A DNA stretch of 64,000 nt from Spinacia oleracea (taxonomy: Eukaryota; Streptophyta; Magnoliopsida; Caryophyllales; Amaranthaceae), in NCBI RefSeq assembly GCF_020520425.1, contig NC_079491.1, positions 44,258,027-44,322,026 on the forward strand, written 5' to 3'. Under the pieces are notes generated by a model. That model worked only from the letters and a program-made list of their open reading frames with translations, was not told the origin of the DNA and made no database searches. Position numbers and translations under genes: made by a program. Of this stretch, positions 11,661 to 25,454 are shown piece after piece. The stretch's first letter is position 1. Each line of letters begins with the position of its first letter.

Positions 11661-13987
11661 ATTTTTTCCATTTTTTTAATTTTTTTTTCGGTAACAATTA
11701 CCAAATATAGGATTATATTAAATGTGATTTTTTTATTATTTCCTTAAAAGTTACAGAATATAGGATTAAATTAAATTTAATTTGTTTTTAAAAATTTCGG
11801 TCCATATTACAGAATATCGATCAAATTAAATTTGCAATTTTTTCATATCGGTAAAATTTACAGAATACTCCGTATAGGATTAAATTAAATTAGATTTTTT
11901 TTAAAAACATTTCGGTCTAATTTAAGTACAGAATTAGTTTTTGGTAAAAAAATTAAAAAATTATAATAGTATTCAAATTGATTTAGTCTCAATATATAAA
12001 TATATCAGATAAACGTTATCTTGTCAATGATTTAGTATCTATTTAGGAAAATTATGAGACTAAATAGGAGAATAAATCTTAGAGAATTTCTAAATAAATA
12101 AATATATTCTCCATTAAATAAGGGAAAATATCTGATGGAGCAAATCAGATATACGGTATACCATCATCAATATCCGTAATAAATAAAAGGAAAATTTGGT
12201 AATATTAATCCAACCTTTGGCCGATTTTCTTTTATTAAGTCCACCTACGACATATTTTTTAATAATCCCACCTTTACTACCCAACGACTTTTATTGGGCC
12301 TAACAGGTAATAAACTTGTTGTAGACGGTAATATGTCTCTACGTGGAAGTACCCTCTCTCGATATATTCAGTCATTATCATCAATTCATCACCATCTCGT
12401 TGACTTTTTCACCGATTTTCGATCACTTAAGCCCAATAAAAGTTATTGGGTAGTAAAGGTGAGATTATTAAAAAATATGTCGTAGGTGGGATTAATAAAA
12501 GAAAATCGGCCAAAGGTTGGATTAATATTACCAAATTTTCCTAAATAAAATCTGATTTAAAAAAAAAATCGATAAAACTTATTGAATTAAATTTGATATT
12601 TTTTTTAATATATGTCAAAATTAGATAATATCGGATAAATAATATTTTAAAAAACTGAACGGTTATTTTCTTGTAGTTAAATAAGATTATTATTTAATTA
12701 ATTATTAAATAAGATTATTATTTAATTAATTATAAAAGTAAAAAATAATATTATTTTATTAATTCGGTTTAGGGTTTATATGAACTTATTATTTCTAATC
12801 TAACCTAATCTAATAAACGAAAATACTTATCTAGTACCAATAACGGTAAAGGTCGTCAGCTAGTACCAGCTACTACCAATTATAGAATACCCGAAAAAAA
12901 AAAAATCAATAACGTAATTTATTTAGTATAAATCAGATAAAAGATATCTTGTAAATGATTTAGTATCAATAAAGTAATCTAAGGCATCAATTTAGGAAAA
13001 TTAGGAGACTAAATAAATTAGAGAAAATATATCTTTATTTCGGTAATAAAATAAAATCTTATTTTTTTTAAAAATAATATCGGTAACAATCAAATAAATT
13101 TCGGTAACAATCAAATAAAATATCGGTAACATATAAGATAAGTTTTTTTATTTTTAACATAAGATAAGATTCTTTTTAAAAAAATTCGGTAACAATATTA
13201 GATAAGATTTGGTTTTAATACACGATAAGATTTAAAAAAAAAAAATTAGGTAACAATATATAGAATCAAATAATATAAGATAAGATTCTTTTTTAATATT
13301 GGACACTCTATTTACTTATGTTACCAAAATTTAGGACACTCTATTTAACAGGATTTGATTAGATTGAAATCACCGATATTTTAATCAAATAAAATCTCGG
13401 TAACATATAAGATAATTTTTTTTTTTAACATAAGAGAAGATTCTTTTTAAAAAATTTCGGTAACAATATAAGATAAGATTTGTTTTTAATACAAGATAAG
13501 ATTTAAAAAAATAATTAGGTAACAATATATAGAATTAGATAATATAAAATAAGATTGTTTTTAAAAAGCATTTCAATAACAATCAAATAAAATCTGATTT
13601 TTTTTAAGAATTTCGGTAACAATTATTAAAAAAAATCTAAGGCATCAATTTAGGAAAATTAACATACTAAATAAATTAAAGAATATCTAAAAAATAAATA
13701 GTATTCTATAATATCAGAATCTATTTTATCCCTTAAAAAAAATTTAAAATCACTTTCTATTTCGGTAATCAAATAAAATCTGATTTTTTTTTATTTCGGT
13801 AATTTTTTTAAACTTTCTGTAACAAATCAGTTTTTATTTGAAAACAATTTCGGTAACAATTATTAACTAATATAATTCAAATATACGATATCAAAATCTA
13901 TTTTTATTTTGGTAATCAAACAAAATCTGATATTTTTTATTTCGGTAATTTTTTTTAAAATTGCGATAACAATTCAGATTTTATTTG
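11661..13987 (+). repeat. Internal copy of AT-rich arm (TTTCGGTAAC motif array)
   Basis: A third copy of the arm sequence, in the same orientation as the right arm. It shares ATCTAAGGCATCAATTTAGG at about 12979, ATGTCAAAATTAGATAATAT at about 12612, and many TTTCGGTAACAAT words. It lacks the CCGGC minisatellite and the terminal GTCGTCGAC, so it looks like a truncated relative nested inside the larger structure. A Mutator-type MITE is inserted at 12189-12541. Confidence 0.65.
12189..12541. mobile_element. Mutator-type MITE with long TIRs and 9-bp TSD
   Basis: A 353-bp element whose two ends are inverted repeats of about 114 bp (12189-12302 and 12428-12541) starting GGAAAATTTGGTAATATTAA, with only a few mismatches. 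A perfect 9-bp duplication, taaataaaa, flanks it at 12180-12188 and 12542-12550. Nine-base TSD plus long TIRs is the Mutator (MULE) pattern. The short central loop (about 12303-12427) has no transposase, and the 63-residue frame crossing it is not a gene. Confidence 0.9.
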
Positions 13988-16900
13988 TTAATAACTAAGC
14001 AATGCAGTGACGAACTTGCCGGTATTTGATTCGTTCGATAGATTAAATCGTGTTAATTATCTAACACGACTCAAAGGGGTTTAGTTATTTAATTTCATGT
14101 AAACGTTAATTAAGTCTTTATCATTACCAATTCAGTAACTCCTAATTAATAAACTGGAATTCCAAAAGCATTTGGGAACTCCAAAAAATAATTAGGAGGT
14201 CCTAACATAAATACATATAGATTTATTTATAATTAAAGGGTCGCATTAGATAAGGAAATGCTTAAAATAATAAATAAACTATGTCGTGACGAACTTGCCG
14301 GTATTTGATTCGTTCGATACATTAAACCCTGTTAATTTATCTAACACAACCCAAAGGGGTTTTTTTTTCTTATTTAATTTCATGAAAACGGTAACGCAAA
14401 TAAGTAAATAGAGTGTCCCAAATTACCGATATTTGGCAACATTCGCTCTCTTGATTCTCTTACTTCCAAATTTAATTAAGTCTTTATGATTCCAATTCAG
14501 TAACTCCTAATTAATAAAGTGGAATTCCAAAAGTCTTTGGTAATTAGGAGGTCCTAACATAAATAGATATATTTATTAATAGATTAAGGGTCGCATTAGA
14601 TCAGGAAATACTTAAAATAATAAATAAGCAATGCTGTGACGAACGTGCCGGTATTTGATTCGTTCGATACATTAAATCCTGTTAATTTATCTAACACGAC
14701 CCAAAGTTAATTAAGTCTTTACTATTCCCTAATCAGTAACTCCTAATTAATAAAGTGAAATTCCAAAAGTATTTGGTAACTCCAAAAAATAATTAGGAGG
14801 TCCTAATATAAATAGATATATTTATTAATAGATTAAGGGTCGCATTAGATAAGGAAATGCTTAAAATAATAAATAAACCATGTCGTGACGAACTTGCCGG
14901 TATTTGATTCGTTCGATACATTAAATCCTGTTATTTTATCTAACACGACCCAAGGGGGTTTGTTTTCTTATATAATTTCATGTGAACGGTAACGCAAATA
15001 AGTAAATAGAGTGTCCGAAATTACCGATATTTGGCAACACTCCCTCTCTTGATTCTCTTATTTCCAAAGTTAATTAAGTCTTTATGATTCTCAATTCAGT
15101 AACTCCTAATTAATAAAGTGGAATTCCTAAAGTATTTGGTAACTCTAAAAAATAATTAGGAGGTCCTAACATAAATAGATATATTTATTAATAGATTAAG
15201 GGTCGCATTAGATAAGGAAATACTTAAAATAATAAATAAGCAATGCTGTGACGAACGTGCCGGTATTTGATTCGTTCGATACATTAAATCCTGTTAATTT
15301 ATCTAACACGATCCAAAGTTAATTAGGTCTTTACTATTCCCTAATCAGTAATTCCTAATTAATAAAGTGGAATTCCAAAAGTATTTGGTAACTCCAAAAA
15401 ATAATTAGGAGGTCCTAACATAAATAGATATATTTATTAATAGATTAAGGGTCGCATTAGATAAGGAAATGCTTAAAATAATAAATAAACAATTTCGTGA
15501 CGAACTTGCCGGTATTTGATTCGTTCGATACATTAAATCCTGTTAATTTATCTAACACGACCCAAAGTTAATTAGGTCTTTACTATTCCCTAATCAGTAA
15601 CTCCTAATTAATAAAGTGGAATTCCAAAAGTATTTGGTAACTCCAAAAAATAATTAGGAGGTCTTAACATAAATATATACAGATTTATTTATAGATTAAG
15701 GGTCGCATTAGATAAGGAAATTGTTTAAAATAATAAATAAACAATGTCGTGACGAACTCGCCGGTATTTGATTCGTTCGATACATTAAATCCTGTTAATT
15801 TATCTAACACGACCCAAGGGGGTTTGTTTTCTTATATAATTTCATGTGAACGGTAACGCAAATAAGTAAATAGAGTGTCTGAAATTACCGATATTTGGCA
15901 ACACTCGCTCTCTTGATTCTCTTAGTTCCAAAGTTAATTAAGTCTTTATGAATCCCAATTCAGTAACTCCTAATTAATAACTGGAATTCCAAAAGTATTT
16001 GGTAACTCCAAAAAATAATTAGGAGGTCCTAACATAAATAAATATAGATTTATTTATAATTAAAGGGTCGCATTAGATAAGGAAATGCTTAAAATAATAA
16101 ATAAACAATGTCGTGACGAACTTGTCGGTATTTGATTCGTTCGATACATTAAATCCTGTTAATTTATCTAACACGACCCAAAGTTAATTAGGTCTTTACT
16201 ATTCCCTAATCAGTAACTCCTAATTAATAAAGTGGAATTCCAAAACTATTTGGTAACTCCAAAAAATAATTAGGAGGTCTTAACATAAATATATATATAT
16301 ATAGATTTATTTATAGATTAAGGGTCGCATTAGATAAAGAAATTGTTTAAAATAATAAATAAACAATGCTGTGACGAACTCGCCGGTATTTGATTCGTTC
16401 GATTCATTAAATCCTGTTAATTTATCTAACACGACCCAAAGTTAATTAGGTCTTTACTATTCCCTAATCAGTAACTCCTAATTAATAAAGTGGAATTCCA
16501 AAAGTATTTGGTAACTCCAAAAAATATTTAGGAGGTCCTAACATAAATAGATATATTTATTAATAGATTAAGGGTCGCATTAGATAAAGAAATGCTTAAT
16601 ATAATAAATAAACCATGTCGTGACGAACTTGCCGGTATTTGATTCGTTCGATACATTAAATCCTGTTAATTTATCTAACACGACCCAAGGGGGTTTGTTT
16701 TCTTATATAATTTCATGTGAACGGTAACGCAAATAATTAAATAGAGTGTCCAAAATTACCGATATTTGGCAACACTCGCTCTCTTGATTCTCTTATTTCC
16801 AAAGTTAATTAAGTCTTTATGATTCCCAATTCAGTAACTCCTAATTAATAAAGTGGAATTCCAAAAGTATTTGGTAACTCCAAAAAATATTTAGGAGGTC

Positions 16901-17150
16901 CTAACATAAATACATATAGATTTATTAATAGATTAAGGGTCGCATTAGATAAGGAAATGCTTAAAATAATAAATAAACAATGTCGTGACGAACTTGCCGG
17001 TATTTGATTCGTTCGATACATTAAATCCTGTTAATTTATCTAACACGACCCAAAGTTAATTAGGTCTTTATTATTCCATAATCAGTAACTTCTAGTTAAT
17101 AAAGTGGAATTCCAAAAGTATTTGGTAACTCCAAAAAATAATTAGGAGGT
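13988..17150 (+). repeat. Satellite array block 1 (mixed ~250 and ~365 bp units)
   Basis: Tandem units start near AAGGGTCGCATTAGATAAGG. Starts were read at about 14239, 14590, 14838, 15201, 15450, 15701, 16066, 16321, 16570 and 16937, so spacings alternate between about 247-255 and about 351-367 bp. Common words are TGACGAACTTGCCGGTATTT and TCTAACACGACCCAA. Long units contain an extra segment running from GGGGTTTGTTTTCTTATATA to GATTCTCTTATTTCCAAAG that is absent from short ones. The block ends where the non-coding retrotransposon inserted and continues at 27922. Confidence 0.92.
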
Positions 17151-18685
17151 TGTAGACACCTACTCTTGTCCCCATTCCCGCAAGGGAAAGGTTCGATGAT
17201 GAAAGCATAAAAACTCCACTTGACAACGCATCTCCTATAAAATAAACGAATCTCGATTCCCCATTTCATTTCACCCGAAACCTGCTATTTATGGAAACCT
17301 GCTAAAAATAGTAACTGCCGTAAAAGGTAGCTTCTAAAAGTGGCAAATCATAAAAGATAGAAACCTGTCAGAATTAGGTGTTGCACTCCAACATAAGTCC
17401 TAAATGAGATAGAAAACTGCGAGAATCCTATTCCTAATATGATTCGGAAATAAGAGTTACGTATTAATTGAAATCCTAACGAGCCTAGAGTTCGTAACGG
17501 GCCCAGACGCATTCCGTCACAAAATTGATACGCGCTAAAAGACTCGAATTAATCTCAAACTCTACGGATTTCAGGAATCCGAATCTGACAAAGAATTCGG
17601 CCCAGACATCACTTTCAACGCCCAGAGCTGGGCGCCGAAATCTTTGACGCCCAGCCCTGGGCGCTGAAATTACATGGATCTCTATTTTCAACGCCCAACC
17701 CTGGGCGCCGAAATCTTTGACGCCCAGAGCTGGGCGCCGAAATTACCTGGGACGTGTTTTTTCCTAATTCTTTATGGATTAGAACCCTGCAATTCTATCT
17801 TTCCACGAACTCTTCCCTATAAATAGGTCCCTAGTTTCGACGTGAAACGACACACAACAACACATAATATATTCTGAGTATTGACTCTAAACCCCTTAGC
17901 CTAAGCCTCTCGCTGCGAAACTGTTCACGCGTTCTGTCGCAATCGATCCATAAATCGAACAGAACATATCCTGTCCCATAATCGAGATTCGTTAAATAAA
18001 AAGGAGAAATTGCAAAGTCAAAGTGGTTAGTTTTCTGAGAACCGTGACGCACCTCTCAAGGGTGCGTCGTAATGTGTCCCTTTTCGATGATTTAACCGCT
18101 TTCCTCGCCCTTTTTATGAACTGTTAAACTAACCTAATTTGAATGTTCTATCACGCCTAACAAATATAATATTTTTGGGAAATCGGATTATCATGCTAGG
18201 TCCCTTAATGTTATTTAAATTAGATAATCACGATCGAATTAGTGTTATATGTTGCATATTGCTAAAATCAATTCAGATTAGTTTAATAGTTAACGCATGT
18301 CCCTTCAATTATTTATGCTGAGTTAGTAAGGATATCCTGCCTATGGAGTTATCGACGAGCGAATTACTCCTCTCGGTAGTTACAGTCCCCCGAACCCTCA
18401 ATCTCTACGTTGCGGGTGTATATTGAGAGATCCCCACACCAGGGATCACAAGGGAACCTACGGCCGTCGTGGTCAAACATAATTGCACTCCCTTTATGTC
18501 ACGATAACCGGGTTTTGTCAGTTTTTCTCATTGTCGTTAAAAACTGAAAGGCGACTCCTATATTACTAGTCAATTGGGCGTATACTCAAAGGAAATCCAA
18601 TTACACTTGATTGAATAAAAAGAATCGTCACACCCACGAGGGACAAGGTCACGCATTAGCCTCGCGCTTTTTCGACCCCCTCACA
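17151..18685 (+). repeat. 5' LTR of the non-coding retrotransposon
   Basis: TG...CA ends, 1,535 bp. It includes four palindromic CGCCCAG..CTGGGCG modules at about 17619-17742, a TATA box at 17818-17825 and a short leader. Small frames seen at 17485-17691, 17831-18052 and 18139-18321 recur identically or nearly so in the 3' LTR and are not genes. Confidence 0.95.
17818..17825 (+). promoter_or_regulatory. Probable TATA box of the 5' LTR
   Basis: TATAAATA preceded by a C-rich CTTCCC. The same box is at 27054-27061 in the 3' LTR. Transcription of the element would be expected to start about 30 bases downstream, near 17850, but this is inferred. Confidence 0.6.
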
Positions 18686-18686
18686 G

Positions 18687-18704
18687 TGGCGACTCCACTG
18701 GGGA
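18687..18704 (+). other. Primer-binding site of the non-coding retrotransposon
   Basis: TGGCGACTCCACTGGGGA begins two bases after the LTR end, where a minus-strand primer site belongs. The same wording is common after LTRs of Tat/Ogre-type gypsy elements, which suggests a gypsy-type helper. I did not verify which tRNA it pairs with. Confidence 0.7.
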
Positions 18705-21168
18705 TAGTGTGGGAAATAATCGTGCTTGTAGGTGATCAAAATAGCCGAAGGGTGAAACGATCCTACCCCGCGTTTATTTCCCCATCAAGTTGGGACGACC
18801 TGAAAATCAGCATATTAATGTGAACGGGCAGAACATCATAACGAATCTCGGCTCCCTCGGGAGTTGGGACTAAGGATACCTTTTTTCGCCAATAGGGGGG
18901 TGCATACGCCGCGCATGTTTCCCACTCGGTACTTGTGCAGGTAGTACACCTATCCCGAACCCAATCGCTCGCTCATTAGGTCCCTCTCGCCTGCATGCCT
19001 CCTTGGCTTGCACTTGCGGGTTGGCCTCTTGAGCGAAATTCGTCTGTTGAATACACTACCTCGACCGGGGCATGTGTTGGATCTACGATAGAAGCGGTAC
19101 CAAGCCAGGCGCAAATACTACCCATAGAAGCCTATCATAAACTACGTGACATATTTAATTTTCAAATCCATGTTTGTAATGTAGTTATATGTAGCGAACT
19201 ATGTGACTATGTTATGATTGTGCGTACGAATAATGCTAGACAAATAATGCTAGAAAACCAACGACCTTAAAAATTGCCCAAACATTCATGAACCAATTGG
19301 CCAAAGAGTTATACCAAAATACGTGTTCCGCAAACCCGAACGATCGCCACAAAATAAAGCGACGCTCGGGATGGCCTGTAACGAATCCCACAAACGCTGC
19401 ACAACGCGTAAGGACGTTATTAGGCAAACACGCAAAATCAAAGTCGCAAAAACAAAAGTAGACGAAAACTGAAAACGAGTACCAGTCAGGGACGCATTTT
19501 CAGCGCCCCTGGCTGGGCGCCAAAATTTCTCACGCCCACTTCTGGGCGCCGAAGTTGCTGCCTGGCCTTTTGGTCAGGCACAGCAGCCTCGGTGCCCGCG
19601 CATAAAAAAGTATGTAAGTAGCAAAAAAAAAATACTTTTCGAAAAAATTGCTACGAGGGCGTAAGAAAAGCACTCGATTTCAAAAGCGACTCGTAAAAAA
19701 TTAATAACTCTTTGCGTCGTTGTTAGGCCTCCTACGACGACAATGCTCGGCATCAAAACCGAACATGCTAATAATTATGAATGTCACATGGGCGAAGTAT
19801 TCAAAAAATAATGTTCGAATAAAGTCTTCAAGAAAAAAATAAATGTTCAAATAGAAAATGAATAAATCCGAGTCTAGACTAGGCTATGCCAAAGTACAAT
19901 CTAAATCCTAAGTATTAGTTGTCTTATCCATAGAATCGGTCCTAATGCTTGGTGTCGTTCTGCAAGTTAAAAGGTTAAAACCATATTGAGTCTCCTCTCC
20001 TAATATTTAAATCAATGAGCACCCATATGTAATTATCATCCCTTGCTAAGAGTCTACGGCCTCAATACTCTCTCTCACCAATAAAAAGAATATTATAGTA
20101 TTTGCAAAATGGAAATGGTCACATTCTGGAAATCATTCCCCCATAGTCGCACAACCCCCAAAAGTGAACCTAAGGTGTTAATACCATTGGCAAAGAAAAA
20201 AATTAATGGCCCCAAGGTTTATAATCACATTGGGTCACGACTATCATAGTCCTCTCGAGTCACTCGCTCCTTAAAATACTACTAAGTACGGACTAAAAGA
20301 TTTTTCATGAATGCAACATGACCAACCATGAAAATACCCAAATCGGCATACCATAAAGCTACCATTGGGGTAAAGCAATACACACTAAGAGAGAAGCCGC
20401 ACTAATGATTCTAGTCTTGCAAAAATAAAAATTCGATCTCCCCAACTAACTACCTTGCCAACATTAAACAAAATGGCGCATGACAAATGAACACCCAAGG
20501 GTTAAAATCTAAAGTGTCGACCAACGAAAGTTATGGTCCAATTAGCCTAAGTCTGAGAGTTTCTTGGTCAAGTATTATAGGCTTACGCCACGTCATTATT
20601 TTGAGTCTAGGCCACCTCCTTGTATTCCAACACGGGTTATAATCAGAAAAATTAATGAAAGTTCGAGTCTAAATCACAACTCCCAATTAAATCCCGAAAA
20701 CTGGAATCTGAAAAGAAACAAAAAATTACTTTCGATGTAATTCTTTCGTTAAAATTCAATAAGGTAAAACAACGTTTTGAATCTACGCTATTTGCACATT
20801 TTAAGAAACGACTAAATACGCTTGCAAAGTAAGACAATTTAAAGGTCCACCCTAGGCCTACTAAAATTAGAGGTCCACTATAGGCCTACAAAACGAGGCT
20901 CATTCAGTCTCGCCTCGTGACTCAAAGACCACAACCATCTACCTTTTAGCCCAAATAAAAAAAATTGATTGAAGGATTCATGTTGGGGAGAAATCCCGAG
21001 CAAAAAGAAAAATGGAAAGAGAAAAGGGAGAGCGAAAAGAGAAAGCCATGAAATACTTAAAAAGAAAGGGAAAAGGGAGAGCAAAAACAGCGAGCCATGA
21101 CATACTTAGCCCGTACCTCCCAAAGTGCAACATTTACCCAAGAAAAGAATTGAGTCAACCAATCCAAA

Positions 21169-21564
21169 TCATAAAATTCTACGATGTCTACCCTTTCTAA
21201 TCCTTATGCTCTTAGACGCCTTCGCTCTGGGGTCCCTGTTCAGCTCATTTAACCCGTCCATGCTCTCATTGCCATAACCCAAGAAACCACTACCTCGACT
21301 CTTGTTCTTGAACTTGTCGTCAACTGCAAACCACGCACGGCCATTGACACTTGCGTCATGCCCATTATTTCCAAAGCCTGCTCTTACGCCACCATTAGCG
21401 TAATAACCATATAGCTTGTTTGGATACATCCTGTTGATATACCCTTGAGCCGTCCCCATGCTACTCATTGGCCTTGGTTGATGTAAACTCGTGACACTAG
21501 CTTGAGGCTGCAAATTGTGAGTCATAGTAGATGTGATCCTCATGCTTGACCAATACCTACACAA
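21169..21564 (-). pseudogene. Captured fragment of a YTH-domain (ECT/YTHDF-type) gene
   Basis: An antisense open frame of about 130 residues resembles the linker just upstream of the YTH domain in plant ECT proteins, which are cytoplasmic readers of N6-methyladenosine in mRNA. Diagnostic words are HQPRPMSSMGTA, INRMYPNKLYG, NGRAWFAVDDKFK and GFLGYGNESMDGLNELNR. In ECT proteins these lead into the RG/PRAKG segment before the YTH fold. The YTH domain itself (aromatic cage) is absent. The frame ends in an unrelated tail (RIRKGRHRRIL) and has no ATG at its upstream edge. It lies opposite to the retrotransposon's transcription, so it is a transduplicated piece and not a gene. Family recognition is from memory. 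Confidence 0.75.
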
Positions 21565-24500
21565 ATTACCCTATCTCATTCAACCCATCTTTCAAGCCGT
21601 CTTGAGTCACCAATATATAAAAAAAAAGACAAATGAAAAGTACATTCTACGCTTAACGTAAAAAAAAAAAAAAATAATAAATAATAAAAAAGAAACTTTG
21701 CAAAGCGCCTCTAAAGTTAGTCTAAAAGAAAAAGGAGCATTTAGCGCACCAAAAAAAAAAAGATCCGCCCAGAAATTATTTTCAGCGCCCACAGCTGGGC
21801 GCCGAAATCTTTAGCGCCCAGGCCTGGGCGCTGATTCCCTCTGCCTGCCAAATTTTGTCCAGAAGTGCTCGTCATTTTACCCGCACATGCACGGAAAAAT
21901 AACGAATACTTGGGGGGTACAACACGTATTCAGATATACATACCACCAAAAAATACATGTACTCAAAAAAATATATAAAACAAATTTTTGGCTTACGGCA
22001 AGGCAGCAGATTAAAATAAATAATAAACTTCACTTATTCTACCATTTCAAATAATATGTTTCCACCTCGGAACATACTTGTTTAAAATCGGCATTCTAAG
22101 AAACCATTTTCTAGGCTAAGAACTACGCAAGACCTGATTCCAAATTAAATCTATTTAAAGCGGATACGTAGGCAATCTATGATTCGGTCCAACCAATTTG
22201 CAAAAATATTAAAGCCTATAGAAAAACAAGAATAAAAAATAGAAGTCCCTTATTGAAATTTAATTACTTGCAATCCAAGTCGAAAGAAAAAATTTAAGTC
22301 AAAGGAAGAATCCAAGTCATCAAGATGCCAAAATTAATGAGCACACATCGAAAAATAATAAAGGCACGTACCCTTGCTAGAAGGAGCACTCACACTCCTA
22401 GGCACTTAGCCAAGACTCAAAAGACCGCTTTGCCTCAATTGAATGGGGGCTAGCGCAAGCATCCATGACCTCTAAAAATACTCAACTTGACCCTCCCTAA
22501 AAGCGAACTAACTCACTTAAAGACTTTCTTTCACCACTAGACATAGTCGTTCGCTTAAAGACCTTCTTTCACCACTAGACACAGTCATAGTCGCCGACAA
22601 GTAGTAAAGGCAGTAAGCTTGCAATAAAAAAAAAATTGTTCTACGGCATCGCCCCATCGTTCCTTCGAACTCAGGGCACCCGTTCACGGTAATTCAAATG
22701 CTTGCGAATCCCCTTTGGGAAAAAAAAAATCAGACATTGTCAATAAGGACTTGGCACTTAACCAAGGCTCACCCTACTCAGACATATGACACGGGCATCT
22801 AAAATCGAAATCTAAAAACATCCTTAATGGGAAGACATGATAGCAATTGGGGGCTAAAAATTGAACTGAAAGAGCAAGGGAAAGAACTAAGTATACCTTG
22901 ACCTTTTGTGCAGACATACACCAAGTAAATCTAAGTCAATTTGAAAAAGGTTTATATTCCCGCAATTCTGGAAAAGATGGCCCTAAAAGCCTAAAGCATA
23001 TGCCAAACGGGCACAAGTAATATCTTGACGCCTGCACCCTGGCTTCCAGCAAATCCTTAGACAGCATTCCAAAAATCGTAACAGTATTTTGATTCACTCA
23101 TGTGATCCTGTACGAACCCTTCTATAAGTCAACCTACTTAGGACACCTCGGATTGTACACAGTAGGACTTGGATTTTAAATAATTTTCAAATGATTTTTA
23201 AAGACTTCTTCGAACATAATAAAGAGTCGTTGGTTTAATCTAAGTATACGTTTGTCTCGGTATTTCAAGTGAGTCAAAAGATTTCTAAATATGATTATGG
23301 GTAAAGAAAGGCACCTAGCTATTGGTCAAGGCACACTTCGACATGTGACTACCTTGACCATGGCAATGTCGCACAATACGACATTTACAAGAGAAGTAGC
23401 AAAATCACTACTCGAACGTACCTCGCACTAAACGAGTCTGGTTCAAACTATTCATGATCCGTGTCACCATGAATGCATAAAGATGTATGCAAAGCATTAT
23501 AGCACCAAGCCAATCCCGTAGCTACAATTGGGGGCTTGAGAAAAACACTCTAAAAATGCTCGAAATGACGATTTTATCGCAAATTCTCGACGCTAATGCT
23601 ATACATAGATCATAGGGGCACAATCCTAAGATTTGATCGTGTAAAACTAACCTTAGAATGGCTACAACTCCTCCCAAATTCTAGAGCACTACTTAGAATA
23701 TATAAAGTCACCCCACTAACAAGGGTAACTGAAAATCGCGAGTCACCAAAACTCCGATCAAGCTACTGCACATAACGCTCGCCCTACAAGCGCCCGTTAC
23801 ACAGTCTACCTCGTTCCAAAGCAAAAGCGAAAGAAAAAAAAATCATCAAAATATACCCAGAAATCAATTTCAACGCCCAGAGCTGGGCGCCGATATCTTT
23901 AACGCCCCAGCCTAGGCGCTGATTCTTTCTGCTAGCCAAGTTTTGCCCAGATACAAAAATAAGAAAGAAACACCTATGAATCATCGCATCGAACGAAGTA
24001 ATAAGCCGTGCAAACCCACGCAGAAGGTGCTACACTTGTTCGAGCACCTGAACGATTCAGCACGATGAAGTACTCCAAATAATGATATCCCAACACTTGG
24101 AGGAATGTTCTAAGACACGTCGTTATGCCACACAAGCCTACGTTGCACCATAATCCCACAGTACAAGTCTAAAAAAGGTAAGGCACATTGCACTAATGCA
24201 AGCACGACCAAGAATAAGAGGCAAAGACTACTTATCGCCCAAATGCAAGCCACACGACTTCTACGTTAAGGATTAAAGGTAGCAAAACATTACCTACCAC
24301 GGAAGGGATAGCTCGCACCTACTCGAGCGGAACCCCAAGGCATCTTTCTCAAAAGAACCTACAAAAATTGTACGCCAAGAGGAAGCATCCCAATGTGCAC
24401 ACTTGGGGGCTCCAAGCCACGAAACAACCATAGCAAAATAAAAAAAATCTCGAAGCAAATGTTTGAACAAACGAAAGGGCACGATGTTTGAGCCCACTTC

Positions 24501-25454
24501 ATGAATGGGCCTGAACCCTATCAAGCTTCTAAGCAAACTATTCAAAATCAGTTGTTGCTCAAAAAAAATGAAACAATTCAAGCAAACTGATTAATGGACC
24601 GCACACAACGGCCATTCTATGAACGCTCGTTCGCACATACATATCATCATTCTAAGTATCGAACATTCACGAACACGTTCAAAAGGAAAAATATACAACA
24701 AAAAGAGCGGTCAAAGTGTTACGCCTCAAGGTATGTTCCTCGGGCCATATAGACTCGCCCAACTATTGCAATAACTGTACACCTTAAGAGCAACAGTTCC
24801 TTAAAATAATCGCCCCAAAGCGACAAGCACCGTAGTCCACCAATCGGCTACGGCTTCTCAAAGAAAATCATCACGTTCTAAAAACAAAGAAAAAAACAAA
24901 AGAAAAGAGAATACATAGAACTTCCAAGTGAAATAAACGAATGAACAAGAGGCCAACTGTGTCATCAAAAGACCAGCCCGAACAACACTTTCAACGCCCC
25001 GCCTGGGCGTGAATTATTTCAACGCCCAGGCCTGGGCGCCAAAAATGTACCCATGCTCAAAAAAGGCCCTAACTTCTAGTGGGCCCTGCCATACTCATTC
25101 GACTTGAAAATTGCTGAAAGTCGCACCTCACGACTTTGTCAAAGTAGCACACCACTACAAAGGTCGCTCGCACATACGAGCATGACCCCAAACATGATTA
25201 CAAGATGCGAAAAACAACCGACGAGCCCCAGTTCTTGGGGGCTCACGAAAAAAAATAGACTCCAACGAGGAGCGCGCGATCAAAATCACATTCCCGGACT
25301 GCGCCATGCACCATGTCATGTGTGGATATCTCAAAAAATATATTGTTAAACAAAAATATACACAGTGTGGACCCACTTATAGGACACATCTAAAAATATT
25401 ACGACCCACCAACAGGTTGTAATCACAAAAGCCCTTCTACATAGAGAAAATAAA

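Noticed and set aside
13988..17150. CRISPR-like array
   Set aside because: Units are about 250-365 bp head-to-tail without unique spacers, in a plant genome. It is a satellite.
17485..17691. Small frames repeated at 26721-26927, and 17831-18052 at 27067-27288
   Set aside because: They lie in both LTRs of the non-coding element. Identical copies reflect LTR duplication, not conserved genes.
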